Notes: generated from the sequence alone by a model not told the origin. A stretch of 64,000 nucleotides of DNA from Hamadaea flava (GCF_024172085.1 NZ_JAMZDZ010000001.1:5332001-5396000), one strand, 5' to 3'; counted from the first letter of the stretch, positions 54,864 to 64,000 are shown. Made by a program: numbers and translations.

Positions 54864-54900
54864 GGAGCCCCTGGCGCCGGATGACGGCACCGGGGGCTCC
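54864..54900. terminator. Stem-loop between convergent membrane-protein and sucD genes
   Basis: A 15-bp stem with two imperfect positions (54864-54878 with 54886-54900) and a 7-base loop separates the two convergent genes. Confidence 0.7.
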
Positions 54901-54919
54901 TTCAGGCGTACCCGTTGAA

Positions 54920-55804
<885 letters not shown>

Positions 55805-55805
55805 G

Positions 55806-56984
55806 TCATGCCCCCACTGCGGCGAGCTCAGCGGCGCGCTTGGCGGCGCCGTCCATGGTGTCGACCCGCTCTACCAGCGGGTTGTTCGCGCCGTCCAGAA
55901 TCGCCCGGCCGGCCTCCGCGTTGTTGCCGTCCAGCCGGACGACCAGCGGCTTGGTGACGCTCTCGCCGCGCTCGCCGAGCAGGGCCAGCGCCTGCAGGAT
56001 GCCGTTGGCGACCGCGTCACAGGCGGTGATGCCGCCGAAGACGTTCACGAAGACGCTCTTGACGGCCGGGTCGGACAGCACGATCTCCAGACCGTTCGCC
56101 ATCACCTCGGCGCTCGCGCCGCCACCGATGTCGAGGAAGTTCGCGGGCTTGACGCCGCCGAACTCCTCACCGGCGTACGCGACCACGTCGAGGGTCGACA
56201 TGACCAGACCCGCGCCGTTGCCGATGATGCCGACCTCGCCGTCGAGCTTGACGTAGTTGAGGTCCTTGGCCTTGGCGGCCTGCTCCAGCGGGTCGACCGC
56301 CGACTTGTCCTCCAGCGCCTCGTGATCGGGGTGGCGGAAGCCGGCGTTCTCGTCCATCGTCACCTTGGCGTCGAGGCAGAGCACCTTGCCCTCGGCCGTC
56401 TTGGCGAGCGGGTTGACCTCGACCAGCGTGGCGTCCTCGGCGACGAAGGTCTGCCACAGCTTCACGGCGATGTCGGCGACCTGGTCGGCCACCTCCGCCG
56501 GGAACTGCCCGGCGGTCACGATCTCGCGGGCGATCTCCGGCGTCACGCCGACGGTCGCGTCGATCGGGCGCTTGACGACCTTGTCCGGCGTCTCGTGCGC
56601 GACCTGCTCGATCTCCATGCCGCCGGCGACGCTGGCGATGCAGAGGAAGGTCCGGTTGGCCCGGTCGAGCAGGTAGGAGAAGTAGTACTCGTCGGCGATG
56701 TCGGCGGTCTCCGCCAGCATCACCTTGTGGACCGTGTGGCCCTTGATGTCCATGCCGAGGATGTCGTTCGCGCGGTCGAAGGCCTCGTCCGGCGTCGCCG
56801 CCAGCTTCACGCCACCGGCCTTGCCTCGGCCACCGACCTTCACCTGAGCCTTGACAACCACGCTCTTGCCAAGGCGCTCGGCGATCGTCCGGGCCTCTTC
56901 GGGGGTCGCCGCCACGCCGCCGCCGAGCACGGGCAACCCGTGCTTCTCGAAGACGTCGCGCCCCTGGTACTCGTACAGGTCCAC
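55806..56984 (-). CDS. sucC: Succinyl-CoA synthetase beta subunit (ADP-forming type)
   Basis: The 392 residues form an ATP-grasp nucleotide site and the succinate site: [37 protein letters not shown], and [16 protein letters not shown]. The start GTG 56984 gives the family N-terminus; the frame extends upstream without homology. It is the first gene of sucCD. An 18-bp perfect palindrome lies about 85 bases upstream. Confidence 0.96.
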   Translation of the reverse strand: MDLYEYQGRDVFEKHGLPVLGGGVAATPEEARTIAERLGKSVVVKAQVKVGGRGKAGGVKLAATPDEAFDRANDILGMDIKGHTVHKVMLAETADIADEYYFSYLLDRANRTFLCIASVAGGMEIEQVAHETPDKVVKRPIDATVGVTPEIAREIVTAGQFPAEVADQVADIAVKLWQTFVAEDATLVEVNPLAKTAEGKVLCLDAKVTMDENAGFRHPDHEALEDKSAVDPLEQAAKAKDLNYVKLDGEVGIIGNGAGLVMSTLDVVAYAGEEFGGVKPANFLDIGGGASAEVMANGLEIVLSDPAVKSVFVNVFGGITACDAVANGILQALALLGERGESVTKPLVVRLDGNNAEAGRAILDGANNPLVERVDTMDGAAKRAAELAAVGA

Positions 56985-57069
56985 GTAAGCGTCCCGTTCC
57001 GTCCGTCTGGGGAGCCCGTCGCCTGATGAGACGGGCCATCTTAAGCGGCAGCCTAGCTTCCGCCCCCCT

Positions 57070-57087
57070 CCCGAACGGCCGTTCGGG
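57070..57087. promoter_or_regulatory. 18-bp perfect palindrome upstream of sucCD
   Basis: CCCGAACGGCCGTTCGGG is fully symmetric and lies about 85 bases upstream of the sucC start. It has the length and symmetry of a dimeric-repressor operator (for example TetR-like), but the regulator is unknown. Confidence 0.5.
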
Positions 57088-57325
57088 TACCCATATGTGC
57101 ACGATCCCACAGCCGGGCGCATCGCCCCACGTCGACCGGCGTACGCCCAGCCGCCCGGCGGCGCAGCCGGGACGGAACATCCGCCGGATCTTTTTTCTCC
57201 GGCCGCGTAACCCGCCCGGTCAGACCTCGTTGAAGTGGATGTCGGAGCACTGAGGGGTGGCTCTGACAAGGTAAAACGGCCGATGCCCTGTCGGTCGAGG
57301 GGTGGCGGCGGGGCGTCGTGCATAT

Positions 57326-57368
57326 GAGGAGCCGGACGTGTGAGGGGTGCGTCCGGCTCCTCCCTTTT
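57326..57368 (+). terminator. Terminator hairpin with T-run, no plus-strand gene upstream
   Basis: A 13-bp perfect stem (57326-57338 with 57350-57362) is followed by CCTTTTCT. It can end the minus-strand B12-protein gene as a hairpin, but its T-run serves plus-strand transcription, which hints at a small RNA ending here. Confidence 0.6.
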
Positions 57369-57420
57369 CTGCTCTCCGCGCCTGGCCGAGCCGGAATCGG
57401 GAGTGACCCGCTCCGGGCGG

Positions 57421-57825
57421 TCAGCTCACAGTGGTGGGGACGTGGGCGCGGACCCAGTCGACGATGGACTGAGTGGTCGCGCCGGGGGTGAAGATCTTGG
57501 CGACGCCGAGCGACTCCAGCTCGGGGATGTCGGCGTCCGGGATGATGCCGCCGCCGAACACGACGATGTCCGTCGCCTGGCGTTCCTTCAGCAGTTCCAC
57601 GACCCGGCGGAACAAGGTGAGGTGCGCGCCGGAGAGTACGGACAGGCCGATCGCGCCGGCGTCCTCCTGGATGGCGGTCTGCACGATCTGTTCCGGCGTC
57701 TGGTGCAGCCCGGTGTACACGACCTCCATGCCGGCGTCGCGCAGTGCCCGCGCCACCACCTTGGCTCCCCGGTCGTGCCCGTCGAGGCCCGGCTTGGCGA
57801 CGACCACCCTGATGGGATCCGACAT
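57421..57825 (-). CDS. Stand-alone B12-binding acyl-CoA mutase small subunit (IcmB/MutB C-terminal type)
   Basis: The 134 residues are a B12-binding Rossmann domain with the DxHxxG motif ([16 protein letters not shown]), SGAHLTL and VFGGGIIP, closely matching the C-terminal domain of methylmalonyl-CoA mutase. As a free small subunit it resembles IcmB of isobutyryl-CoA mutase, and streptomycetes have such a gene near sucCD (recalled). The large catalytic subunit is not in the window. The start is ATG 57825. Confidence 0.85.
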   Translation of the reverse strand: MSDPIRVVVAKPGLDGHDRGAKVVARALRDAGMEVVYTGLHQTPEQIVQTAIQEDAGAIGLSVLSGAHLTLFRRVVELLKERQATDIVVFGGGIIPDADIPELESLGVAKIFTPGATTQSIVDWVRAHVPTTVS

Positions 57826-58184
57826 TTGCTTCCACCCTCTCGGCCTGCCCGCCGTCCATCGCGGGCCTTAACGAACGGTAACCTGCGGAAGCCTTGACTG
57901 GTAAGCCGGTCGGAAGCTACCGCAGGGTTCTCCAAATGCGACGGAGAGTAATCAACGATTTTCCTGCCTAATAGTGTCGGACTCGGACACTTCGTGTCGC
58001 ACACTCGCACTGTCCGTATGTTGATCACGCATCGGAGCTTGTGTGAACCCCTAGGGGTTCGCTACGTTGTCCCGCAGTGCCTTTGACTGCGCTACCGATG
58101 CACAAGGTCAGGATCACCTGAAATTCACCGAGGTGGTCGGGTCCGGAGAACTCCACCGGGCCACATCGACGGAGGGTGTTTGCG
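57826..58184. other. 359-base intergenic region upstream of the first M23 gene
   Basis: No gene is visible. It contains the 16-bp palindrome at 58045-58060. I looked for a c-di-AMP (ydaO-type) riboswitch, which often precedes cell-wall hydrolases, and did not recognise its core. Confidence 0.55.
58045..58060. promoter_or_regulatory. 16-bp palindrome upstream of the first M23 gene
   Basis: GAACCCCTAGGGGTTC is perfectly symmetric. A similar but imperfect ACCCCTAAGGGT (59088-59099) precedes the second M23 gene, so a shared regulator is possible. Confidence 0.45.
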
Positions 58185-58892
58185 TTGCAGTACCGGCCAG
58201 AGCCGCTACGAGAGCGCGATAAGTATCGAGGACGCCGTCGCGTCCCGACTCCTCCCCGCAGCCGATACGTCGGCGTAGTCACCACCGCCCTGGTCGGAGC
58301 CGGAATCGTCGCTCTGGGCGCCGGCGCCGCGATGCCCGACCAGAAGGCCGACGCAGGAGCACTCGACAACACCGGCAGCGCGGCCCTCGCGCAGGAGCGT
58401 AACGCCGCCGCCGATCAGACCAGCCGTAACGACCGCACCGGTGGTGCCGGGCTGGCCTCCACCACCGTCGCCGCGTCCGACGCCTGGCTGCTGCCGCTGC
58501 ACGATTACGAGTTCACCTCCAACTTCGGCATGCGCTGGGGCCGCCCGCACAAGGGTGTCGACCTCGCAGCGCCGGAAGGCACGCCGTTCACCGCGGTGCA
58601 CGACGGCACCGTGGTCATCGCCGAATGGCGCGGCGGATACGGGAACATGGTCATGATCGACCACGGAAACGGTCTGGCCACTGTGTACGGCCACTCCTCG
58701 CAGCTGCTGGTCAAGGCGGGCGACCACGTGAAGGCCGGTCAGGTCATCGCGCTCGTCGGCAACACCGGCCAGTCGACGGGACCGCACCTGCACCTGGAGA
58801 TCCACGTCAACGGCGAAGCCGTCGAGCCGGTCGCCTGGTTCAAGCAGCACGGCGTCGATCTGAAGCTCGAGATGGAGAACATCTTCAGTTAG
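58185..58892 (+). CDS. M23 family metallopeptidase (peptidoglycan hydrolase)
   Basis: The 235 residues have a basic N-terminus, one membrane helix (about 28-50), a linker, and a C-terminal LytM/M23 domain with HKGVDLAAPEGTP (His and Asp zinc ligands), YGHSSQLLVKAGDHVKAGQVI and TGPHLHLEIHVNG (HLH). It should cut cross-bridges outside the membrane. The start is TTG 58185, 8 bases from GGAGGG; GTG 58176 overlaps that site and is rejected. A similar gene follows after a terminator. Confidence 0.87.
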   Translation: MQYRPEPLRERDKYRGRRRVPTPPRSRYVGVVTTALVGAGIVALGAGAAMPDQKADAGALDNTGSAALAQERNAAADQTSRNDRTGGAGLASTTVAASDAWLLPLHDYEFTSNFGMRWGRPHKGVDLAAPEGTPFTAVHDGTVVIAEWRGGYGNMVMIDHGNGLATVYGHSSQLLVKAGDHVKAGQVIALVGNTGQSTGPHLHLEIHVNGEAVEPVAWFKQHGVDLKLEMENIFS

Positions 58893-58908
58893 GCCTATCG
58901 ACCACATT

Positions 58909-58938
58909 CGCCCACACCGTTTCGGTGTGGGCGTTTTT
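58909..58938 (+). terminator. Rho-independent terminator of the first M23 gene
   Basis: An 11-bp perfect stem (58909-58919 with 58923-58933), a 3-base loop and five T residues: the most classical terminator in the window. Confidence 0.95.
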
Positions 58939-59163
58939 GCTGGTCCCCGGCTTGCCCAAGGCTGCCCGTCGAACGCCCAGATGTCCGATTCAACGTGATG
59001 ATAGTCACATGCGTCACTGTGACTCAGGTCATGCCCCTGAATTGAAATAAATTCTGCGGGAATGGGCGGTTTCCCCGGATACCCGTTACCCCTAAGGGTC
59101 GCCACTAGGGCTCTGACCAGGCAATCTTGGGCCTCGTGTCAACGAGGACCGAGGGAGGCATTG

Positions 59164-59937
59164 GTGCCTGAGGATAATTCGAAGACCGTTCTGGACGCTG
59201 GGCGACGCCGGGTGGCGTACCTCGTCACCCGGGTTCGGGGCGGACTCGCCAGCAAGAGCCGCAAGGTCATTGTGGTCACGGCGCTTGCCGGCATCACCGG
59301 AGTGGGGCTCGCCGCGGCGAACCTCTCCACCACCCCCACAACCCCCACATCAGCTGACGCTTTGGACTCTTCCCGGAACGCCGCCGCGATGATCGCCGAC
59401 CGGTCGGCGCGGGACGCCGCCGCTTCGGCATCGGCTTCTGCCTCGGCATCGGCCGACGCCGCGAAGAAGGCGGCGGACGCGAAGAAGGCCGCCGAAGCCG
59501 CCGCCGCGAAGAAGGCAGCGGAAGCCAAGAAGGCCGCCGCCTGGGTCAGCCCGCTTCCCGGAGCGCAGATCACCTCCTGCTACGGGCAGCGGTGGGGCGT
59601 ACTGCACGCCGGGATCGACTTCGCCGCCGCCGAGAACACCCCAGAGCACGCGGTCGGCGCGGGCACCGTGGTCGCCGCGGGCTGGAACTACTCCGGCTAC
59701 GGCATCTCGGTGCTGATCGACCACGGCAACGGGACCTACACCCACTACGCGCACATGAACAAGACCGCGGTGAAGGCCGGCCAGAAGGTCACCCCCGGCC
59801 AGGTCATCGGATACGAGGGCTCCACCGGCGACTCGACCGGTCCGCACCTGCACTTCGAGGTGTGGAAGGGCATGTGGGGCCAGATCAACCCCGCCTCGTG
59901 GCTGAAGTCGCATGGGATCGCGACCAGCTGCAGCTGA
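59164..59937 (+). CDS. M23 family metallopeptidase with Ala/Lys coiled coil
   Basis: The 257 residues have a basic start, one membrane helix (about 30-50), then a long Ala/Lys/Glu-rich helix (DAAKKAADAKKAAEAAAAKK) likely to be a coiled coil, and a C-terminal M23 domain (HAGIDFAAAENTPEHAVGAG, YTHYAHMNKTAVKAGQKVTPGQVI, TGPHLHFEVWKG). GTG 59164 lies 5 bases after GGGAGG; TTG 59161 is possible. It is a paralogue of the previous gene and both share an ACCCCTAnGGGT-like upstream motif. Confidence 0.87.
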   Translation: MPEDNSKTVLDAGRRRVAYLVTRVRGGLASKSRKVIVVTALAGITGVGLAAANLSTTPTTPTSADALDSSRNAAAMIADRSARDAAASASASASASADAAKKAADAKKAAEAAAAKKAAEAKKAAAWVSPLPGAQITSCYGQRWGVLHAGIDFAAAENTPEHAVGAGTVVAAGWNYSGYGISVLIDHGNGTYTHYAHMNKTAVKAGQKVTPGQVIGYEGSTGDSTGPHLHFEVWKGMWGQINPASWLKSHGIATSCS

Positions 59938-59981
59938 CGTAACCCCCAAGGATCACCCCCCGATATCACCCCCGATATCGA

Positions 59982-60026
59982 AAGCCGCCGCCCACGCCGG
60001 AACCCCCTGGCGCCGGGCGGCGGCTT
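59982..60026. terminator. Stem-loop after the second M23 gene
   Basis: The 12-bp arms 59982-59993 and 60015-60026 (AAGCCGCCGCCC and complement) enclose a 21-base loop, in the 245-base gap before mdh. Confidence 0.7.
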
Positions 60027-60182
60027 CGTATGCTGCGGTGGGCGTACCACTGAAGAACACACGAACCGGACCCGGACGGCCCTGGACCGGGCTGCGGGGC
60101 TATGGTGCGAGACGTCCGGCATCGCCGGTCGTGAACGTGAGGATGCGAGCCCGTGGGCCGCAGTTTTGGGAAGGTCTGAACA

Positions 60183-61133
60183 ATGGGCAAGAAGGTCACC
60201 GTCGTCGGCGCCGGCTTCTACGGCTCGACGACCGCGCAGCGCCTGGCGGAGTACGACGTCTTCGAGACGGTGGTGCTCACCGACATCGTCGAGGGCAAGC
60301 CCGAGGGCCTCGCGCTGGACATGAACCAGTCCCGCCCGATCGAAGGCTTCGAGACCAAGATCGTCGGCGTCACGACCGGCCCGAACGGCGAGGGCTACGA
60401 GGCGATCGCCGACTCCGACATCGTCGTGATCACCGCCGGCCTGCCCCGCAAGCCCGGCATGAGCCGCATGGACCTCCTGGGCGTCAACGCCAAGATCGTC
60501 CGTGGCGTCGCCGAGCAGGTGGCCAAGCACGCCCCGAACGCCGTCGTCATCGTCGTCTCCAACCCGCTCGACGAGATGACCGCCCTCGCCCAGATCGCCA
60601 CCCAGTTCCCGAAGAACCGGGTCATGGGCCAGGCCGGCATGCTCGACACCGCGCGCTTCACGAACTTCGTCGCCGAGACCCTCGACGTCCCGGTCAAGTC
60701 GGTCAAGACGCTGACCCTCGGTTCGCACGGCGACACCATGGTCCCGGTCCCGTCCCAGTGCACCGTCGACGGCAAGCCGCTCACCGACCTCCTGCCCGCG
60801 GACAAGATCGAGGAGCTGGTCGTGCGTACACGCAACGGCGGCGCCGAGGTTGTGGCGCTGCTCAAGACCGGCTCGGCGTACTACGCGCCGTCGGCGGCCG
60901 CGGCCCGCATGGCCAAGGCGGTCGCCGAGGACAGCGGCGCCGTGATGCCGGTCTGCGCCTGGGTCGACGGTGAGTACGGCATCAACGGGGTCTACCTGGG
61001 TGTCGAGGCGGCCATCGGCGCCGCCGGCATCAAGTCCGTCGTCGAGACCGCGCTGACGGACTCGGAGTTGGCCGGGCTCAAGGAGGCCGCCGAGGCCGTC
61101 CGGGCCAAGCAGGCGGACATCGTCAGCCTCTGA
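60183..61133 (+). CDS. mdh: Malate dehydrogenase (LDH-like type)
   Basis: Mdh oxidises malate to oxaloacetate with NAD+ in the TCA cycle. The 316 residues begin with a Rossmann loop (KVTVVGAGFYGSTTAQRLAE), an Asp at the end of beta 2 (VLTDIVEG) that selects NAD+, the substrate Arg in GLPRKPGMSRMDLL, NPLDEMT, and the catalytic His in TLGSHGDTMVPVPS. The group is the lactate-dehydrogenase-like MDH, not the cytosolic enteric type. A hairpin follows. Confidence 0.95.
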   Translation: MGKKVTVVGAGFYGSTTAQRLAEYDVFETVVLTDIVEGKPEGLALDMNQSRPIEGFETKIVGVTTGPNGEGYEAIADSDIVVITAGLPRKPGMSRMDLLGVNAKIVRGVAEQVAKHAPNAVVIVVSNPLDEMTALAQIATQFPKNRVMGQAGMLDTARFTNFVAETLDVPVKSVKTLTLGSHGDTMVPVPSQCTVDGKPLTDLLPADKIEELVVRTRNGGAEVVALLKTGSAYYAPSAAAARMAKAVAEDSGAVMPVCAWVDGEYGINGVYLGVEAAIGAAGIKSVVETALTDSELAGLKEAAEAVRAKQADIVSL

Positions 61134-61142
61134 CGTACCGTG

Positions 61143-61169
61143 GATGGGGGCGGGCTCTCCGCCCCCATC
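61143..61169. terminator. Terminator of mdh
   Basis: An 11-bp perfect stem (61143-61153 with 61159-61169) and a 5-base loop, 9 bases after the mdh stop. Confidence 0.85.
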
Positions 61170-61189
61170 TGCTTGTCGGGGGTGGACGG

Positions 61190-61195
61190 TAGGGT
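61190..61195 (+). promoter_or_regulatory. -10 box of the leaderless ung transcript
   Basis: TAGGGT ends 9 bases before the ATG at 61204. Confidence 0.5.
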
Positions 61196-61203
61196 GTCGG
61201 GCT

Positions 61204-61881
61204 ATGGGACTTGACCTCGTTGAACTGCTGCCTGGTGAGTGGCGGGACGTCATGAAGCCACACCTCGATCTGGAGGCCGTGGGACGCCTGTCGTCCTTTG
61301 TGGAGTCTGAGTACGCCACCCAGACGGTGTATCCGCCCCTCGACGATCTGTTCGCGGCTTTCCGGCTGTGCGCGCCGGCGCAGACCCGGGTGCTGATTCT
61401 GGGGCAGGATCCCTATCACAAGCGGGGCCAGGCACATGGCCTCAGCTTCAGCGTCCGGCCGGGCGTCTCGGTTCCGCCGTCGCTGCGGAACGTTTACAAG
61501 GAGATCCAGGAAGACCTCGGCGTGACGCCGCCGTCGAACGGCGACCTGACCCCCTGGGCGCAGCAGGGCGTACTGCTGCTCAACGCGGTGCTGACCGTGC
61601 GGGAGGGCAAGCCCACCAGCCACGCCGACCACGGCTGGGAGTCCTTCACCGACGCCGCGATCAAGGCCGTCAACGAGTCGCCCTACCGGGTCGTCTACCT
61701 GCTCTGGGGCAGCTACGCCCGGAAGAAGGCGGCGCTGGTCCGCAACCCGAACCACGTGGTCGTCGAGGCGGGGCACCCCAGCCCGATGAATCCGCGTGGC
61801 TTCCTCGGCTCCCGCCCGTTCTCCCAGGCTAACGCCGCCCTCCAGGACGCCGGTCGGGGCGAGGTGAACTGGGGCGCCTGA
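61204..61881 (+). CDS. ung: Uracil-DNA glycosylase, family 1
   Basis: Ung removes uracil from DNA, an important guard in a GC-rich genome where cytosine deamination is frequent. The 225 residues have the catalytic Asp69 in GQDPYH and LLLNAVLTV, while the leucine-loop region reads GHPSPMNPRGF where HPSPLS is usual. The ATG at 61204 gives the full-length family protein. The gene stands alone. Confidence 0.94.
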   Translation: MGLDLVELLPGEWRDVMKPHLDLEAVGRLSSFVESEYATQTVYPPLDDLFAAFRLCAPAQTRVLILGQDPYHKRGQAHGLSFSVRPGVSVPPSLRNVYKEIQEDLGVTPPSNGDLTPWAQQGVLLLNAVLTVREGKPTSHADHGWESFTDAAIKAVNESPYRVVYLLWGSYARKKAALVRNPNHVVVEAGHPSPMNPRGFLGSRPFSQANAALQDAGRGEVNWGA

Positions 61882-61954
61882 GCGGGTTTCGGCCGATTTG
61901 GGGGTGTGATCCTGGCGGGGTTCCCGCCCCCGGTCGGCACCTCGGAGTCAATGG

Positions 61955-61970
61955 CAGTACGCTCGTACTG
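61955..61970. promoter_or_regulatory. Palindrome overlapping the icd promoter
   Basis: CAGTACG-CT-CGTACTG is perfectly symmetric. TACTGT at 61966-61971 inside it is a plausible -10 box, so a bound protein would block icd transcription. Confidence 0.5.
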
Positions 61971-62013
61971 TTAATGCGACTTGCCAACACCTCCGAGGGG
62001 AGCGCCCGGCACC

Positions 62014-63231
62014 ATGGCGAAGATCAAGGTGACCAACCCGGTCGTCGAGCTCGACGGCGACGAGATGACCCGGATCATCTGGAAGCAGATCCGAGAGCAG
62101 CTGATCCTGCCCTATCTCGACGTCGACCTGCACTACTACGACCTCAGCATCGAGCACCGTGACGCGACCGACGACCAGGTCACGATCGACGCGGCCAACG
62201 CCATCAAGCAGCACGGTGTCGGCGTCAAGTGCGCGACGATCACGCCCGACGAGGCGCGCGTCGAGGAGTTCGGCCTGAAGAAGATGTGGAAGTCGCCGAA
62301 CGGCACGATCCGCAACATCCTCGGCGGCGTGATCTTCCGCGAGCCGATCATCATGAGCAACGTGCCGCGGCTCGTCCCGGGCTGGACCAAGCCGATCGTC
62401 GTCGGCCGTCACGCGCACGGCGACCAGTACAAGGCGACCGACTTCGTAGTCCCCGGCCCCGGCAAGGTGACCGTCACCTACACCCCGGCCGACGGCAGCC
62501 AGCCGATGGAGTTCGAGATCGCCGACTTCCCCGGCGGCGGCGTGGCCATGGGCATGTACAACTACGACGACTCGATCCGCGACTTCGCGCGCGCCTCGTT
62601 CAGCTACGGCCTGCTCCGGAACTACCCGGTCTACCTGTCGACGAAGAACACCATCCTCAAGGCGTACGACGGCCGGTTCAAGGACATCTTCGCCGAGGTC
62701 TTCGAGGCCGAGTTCAAGGCGGAGTTCGACGCCAAGGGCCTGACCTACGAGCACCGGTTGATCGACGACATGGTCGCCGCCGCGCTCAAGTGGGAAGGCG
62801 GCTACGTCTGGGCCTGCAAGAACTACGACGGTGACGTCCAGTCCGACATCGTCGCCCAGGGCTTCGGCTCGCTCGGCCTGATGACCTCCGTCCTGATGAC
62901 GCCAGACGGGCGTACGGTCGAGGCCGAGGCGGCCCACGGCACCGTCACCCGGCACTACCGGCAGTGGCAGAAGGGCCAGAAGACCTCGACCAACCCGATC
63001 GCGTCGATCTTCGCCTGGACGCGGGGTCTGGCCCACCGGGGCAAGCTCGACGGCACCCCGGCGGTCACGGAGTTCGCCGACACGCTGGAGCAGGTCATCA
63101 TCGACACCGTCGAAGGCGGCGCGATGACCAAGGACCTCGCCCTGCTGATCGCTCCGGACGCGCCGTGGCAGACCACCGAGGAGTTCATGAACACCCTCGA
63201 CACGAACCTGGCCAAGCGACTCTCGGCCTGA
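62014..63231 (+). CDS. icd: NADP-dependent isocitrate dehydrogenase (homodimeric, eukaryote-like)
   Basis: Icd decarboxylates isocitrate to 2-oxoglutarate. The 405 residues match the homodimeric NADP enzymes: [19 protein letters not shown], the substrate loop [35 protein letters not shown]-type metal-site Asp residues, and the [16 protein letters not shown] site. The ATG at 62014 gives the family N-terminus; an in-frame extension to 61981 lacks support. With mdh and sucCD it makes this end of the window rich in TCA genes. Confidence 0.96.
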   Translation: MAKIKVTNPVVELDGDEMTRIIWKQIREQLILPYLDVDLHYYDLSIEHRDATDDQVTIDAANAIKQHGVGVKCATITPDEARVEEFGLKKMWKSPNGTIRNILGGVIFREPIIMSNVPRLVPGWTKPIVVGRHAHGDQYKATDFVVPGPGKVTVTYTPADGSQPMEFEIADFPGGGVAMGMYNYDDSIRDFARASFSYGLLRNYPVYLSTKNTILKAYDGRFKDIFAEVFEAEFKAEFDAKGLTYEHRLIDDMVAAALKWEGGYVWACKNYDGDVQSDIVAQGFGSLGLMTSVLMTPDGRTVEAEAAHGTVTRHYRQWQKGQKTSTNPIASIFAWTRGLAHRGKLDGTPAVTEFADTLEQVIIDTVEGGAMTKDLALLIAPDAPWQTTEEFMNTLDTNLAKRLSA

Positions 63232-63324
63232 CCGCGTTACTCCGGTTTGGGTGATTCGTTACGAATAGTGAGGGCGGAGCCAGCCGCACTCACCCGAAGT
63301 GAATTCACCTGCTGTCCCTTCCCC

Positions 63325-63352
63325 GGGGCGGGCTCCGATGGGAGTCCGCCCC
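63325..63352 (+). terminator. Terminator of icd
   Basis: A 12-bp stem with one G-T pair (63325-63336 with 63341-63352) and a GATG loop. Confidence 0.8.
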
Positions 63353-63463
63353 GTCCCTTATCCCGGGCGCGATCATGCTGTCGGGGAGTTGATCAGGGTC
63401 GCGGGGACACGACACGCCGGTTGATCACGACCGATAGTTCATGATCGCGCGGAGAGAACGGGG

Positions 63464-64000
63464 TCAGGTGAGGCGTTGGTCTTGGACGGTGAAGCCGGCT
63501 CCGGTCAGCGCGTCCCGGAGGGCGTCGGCCATCGCGAAGTCCCGGTTGGCCCGGGCCAGCTCGCGGGCGGCGCGTACGGAGGTCAGCAGGGCGGGGATCG
63601 CCTCGTGCGCGTCGGTCGCCAGCTGACCGAGCTGCAGGATCATGCCGCGCAGGAGGCTGCGGGCGTGCTCGTGGTCGGGGGAGACGTTGGTGTCGGCCGC
63701 CCAGTCGTCGATCGCGGTCTCCAGTTCGAGCGCGATGGCGACGCATTCCTGCACGTCTTGGGCGGCGAGTGCGGTGGCGAACCGGGCGTCGAGCGCGTCG
63801 GCGACTTCGCCGACGGAGGCGGCGCCGGGTTCGGCGAGCGGTCCCGTAGGCGACGCCGGGGCGGGGGGAGCGACAGCGGCCGCGGCCGTGGTGTCGGCGA
63901 GCGCCTCCAGCGGCAGCGTACTGCCGGTGGGGTAGACGCGGCTCTCCCCGCGTCGCCGCAAGGTCAGCCCGCCTTGGCCGACGACCTGCACCGATCCGGT
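63464..64000 (-). CDS. Cysteinyl-tRNA-synthetase-like protein, C-terminal part (partial, 5' end off window)
   Basis: The frame is open to the right edge (179 codons), so the start lies beyond the window; the GTG at 63991 is internal. The C-terminal 110 residues have the CysRS DALR/anticodon-domain look, ending LTSVRAARELARANRDFAMADALRDALTGAGFTVQDQ. The region before it (VGQGGLTLRRRGESRVYPTG and an Ala/Pro-rich linker) is not typical of CysRS tails, so a CysRS paralogue or variant is more likely than the housekeeping enzyme. Confidence 0.6.
   Translation of the reverse strand, partial: TGSVQVVGQGGLTLRRRGESRVYPTGSTLPLEALADTTAAAAVAPPAPASPTGPLAEPGAASVGEVADALDARFATALAAQDVQECVAIALELETAIDDWAADTNVSPDHEHARSLLRGMILQLGQLATDAHEAIPALLTSVRAARELARANRDFAMADALRDALTGAGFTVQDQRLT

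Larger units (their letters stand above)
56985..57420. other. 436-base intergenic region upstream of sucC
   Basis: No gene is visible. It contains a perfect palindrome (57070-57087) near sucC, and a terminator-like hairpin (57326-57362) whose T-run points along the plus strand although no plus-strand gene precedes it. Confidence 0.6.

Noticed and set aside
57826-59163. c-di-AMP (ydaO-type) riboswitch in front of the M23 peptidases
   Set aside because: I looked for the conserved core upstream of both genes and could not match it; only palindromes are seen.

Overview
This window is a 64 kb piece of a high-GC actinobacterial chromosome, almost certainly core rather than accessory DNA. It contains no rRNA, tRNA, CRISPR array, insertion sequence or phage gene that I can see. 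Gene order agrees, from memory, with the conserved neighbourhoods around alr-tsaE-tsaB-rimI-tsaD-groES-groEL1-whiB3-guaB-guaB3-choD-guaA in Mycobacterium and whiD-bldM-guaB, pcrA, sucCD, purNH, folD and mdh in Streptomyces. Base composition, GTG/TTG starts, TAGGGT-type -10 boxes and frequent GTAC-containing codon pairs suggest a member of the Micromonosporaceae (inference).

Layout. 1-0.8 kb: a WXG-like small protein coupled to a truncated DUF1023 hydrolase. 0.9-8.1 kb: acpS, nnrED, alr, a lipase-like hydrolase, tsaE, then tsaB-rimI-tsaD on the other strand. 8.1-13.7 kb: a heterodimeric ABC exporter and an ArsR-MFS pair. 13.7-19.3 kb: YbaK deacylase, a THUMP-like methyltransferase, groES-groEL1 behind two CIRCE operators, and a membrane-anchored molybdoenzyme. 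19.3-28 kb: whiB3/whiD, a BldM-like regulator, DUF5319, guaB, guaB3, a lipoprotein M1 peptidase, a broken cholesterol-oxidase-type gene and guaA. 28-32.5 kb: two divergent double-Nudix genes, pssA and psd. 32.7-36.5 kb: PspC membrane proteins divergent from a PspC-histidine kinase and its regulator. 36.5-39 kb: chorismate mutase behind a Phe/Tyr leader-peptide attenuator, and a secreted 5'-nucleotidase. 39-49 kb: pcrA, folD and a five-gene peptide ABC importer. 49-57 kb: purH-purN, a PerM-like membrane protein among four related DUF4190-like membrane proteins, and sucC-sucD. 57-64 kb: a B12-binding mutase subunit, two M23 peptidases, mdh, ung, icd and a truncated cysteinyl-tRNA-synthetase-like gene.

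Themes: purine synthesis (guaB, guaA, purN, purH), TCA cycle (sucCD, mdh, icd), phosphatidylethanolamine synthesis (pssA then psd), the t6A tRNA pathway (tsaE, tsaB, tsaD), and envelope biology (alr, M23, PspC, opp). The most interesting non-obvious element is the leader at 36823-36998: a 21-codon reading frame containing Phe-Tyr-Phe-Tyr, followed by a 14-bp terminator hairpin just before chorismate mutase. Other notable items are an ABC exporter pair with complementary loss of catalytic motifs, a phosphatidylserine decarboxylase with an extra N-terminal Rossmann-like domain, a choD-like gene with a large internal deletion, and a recurrent leaderless-promoter pattern.
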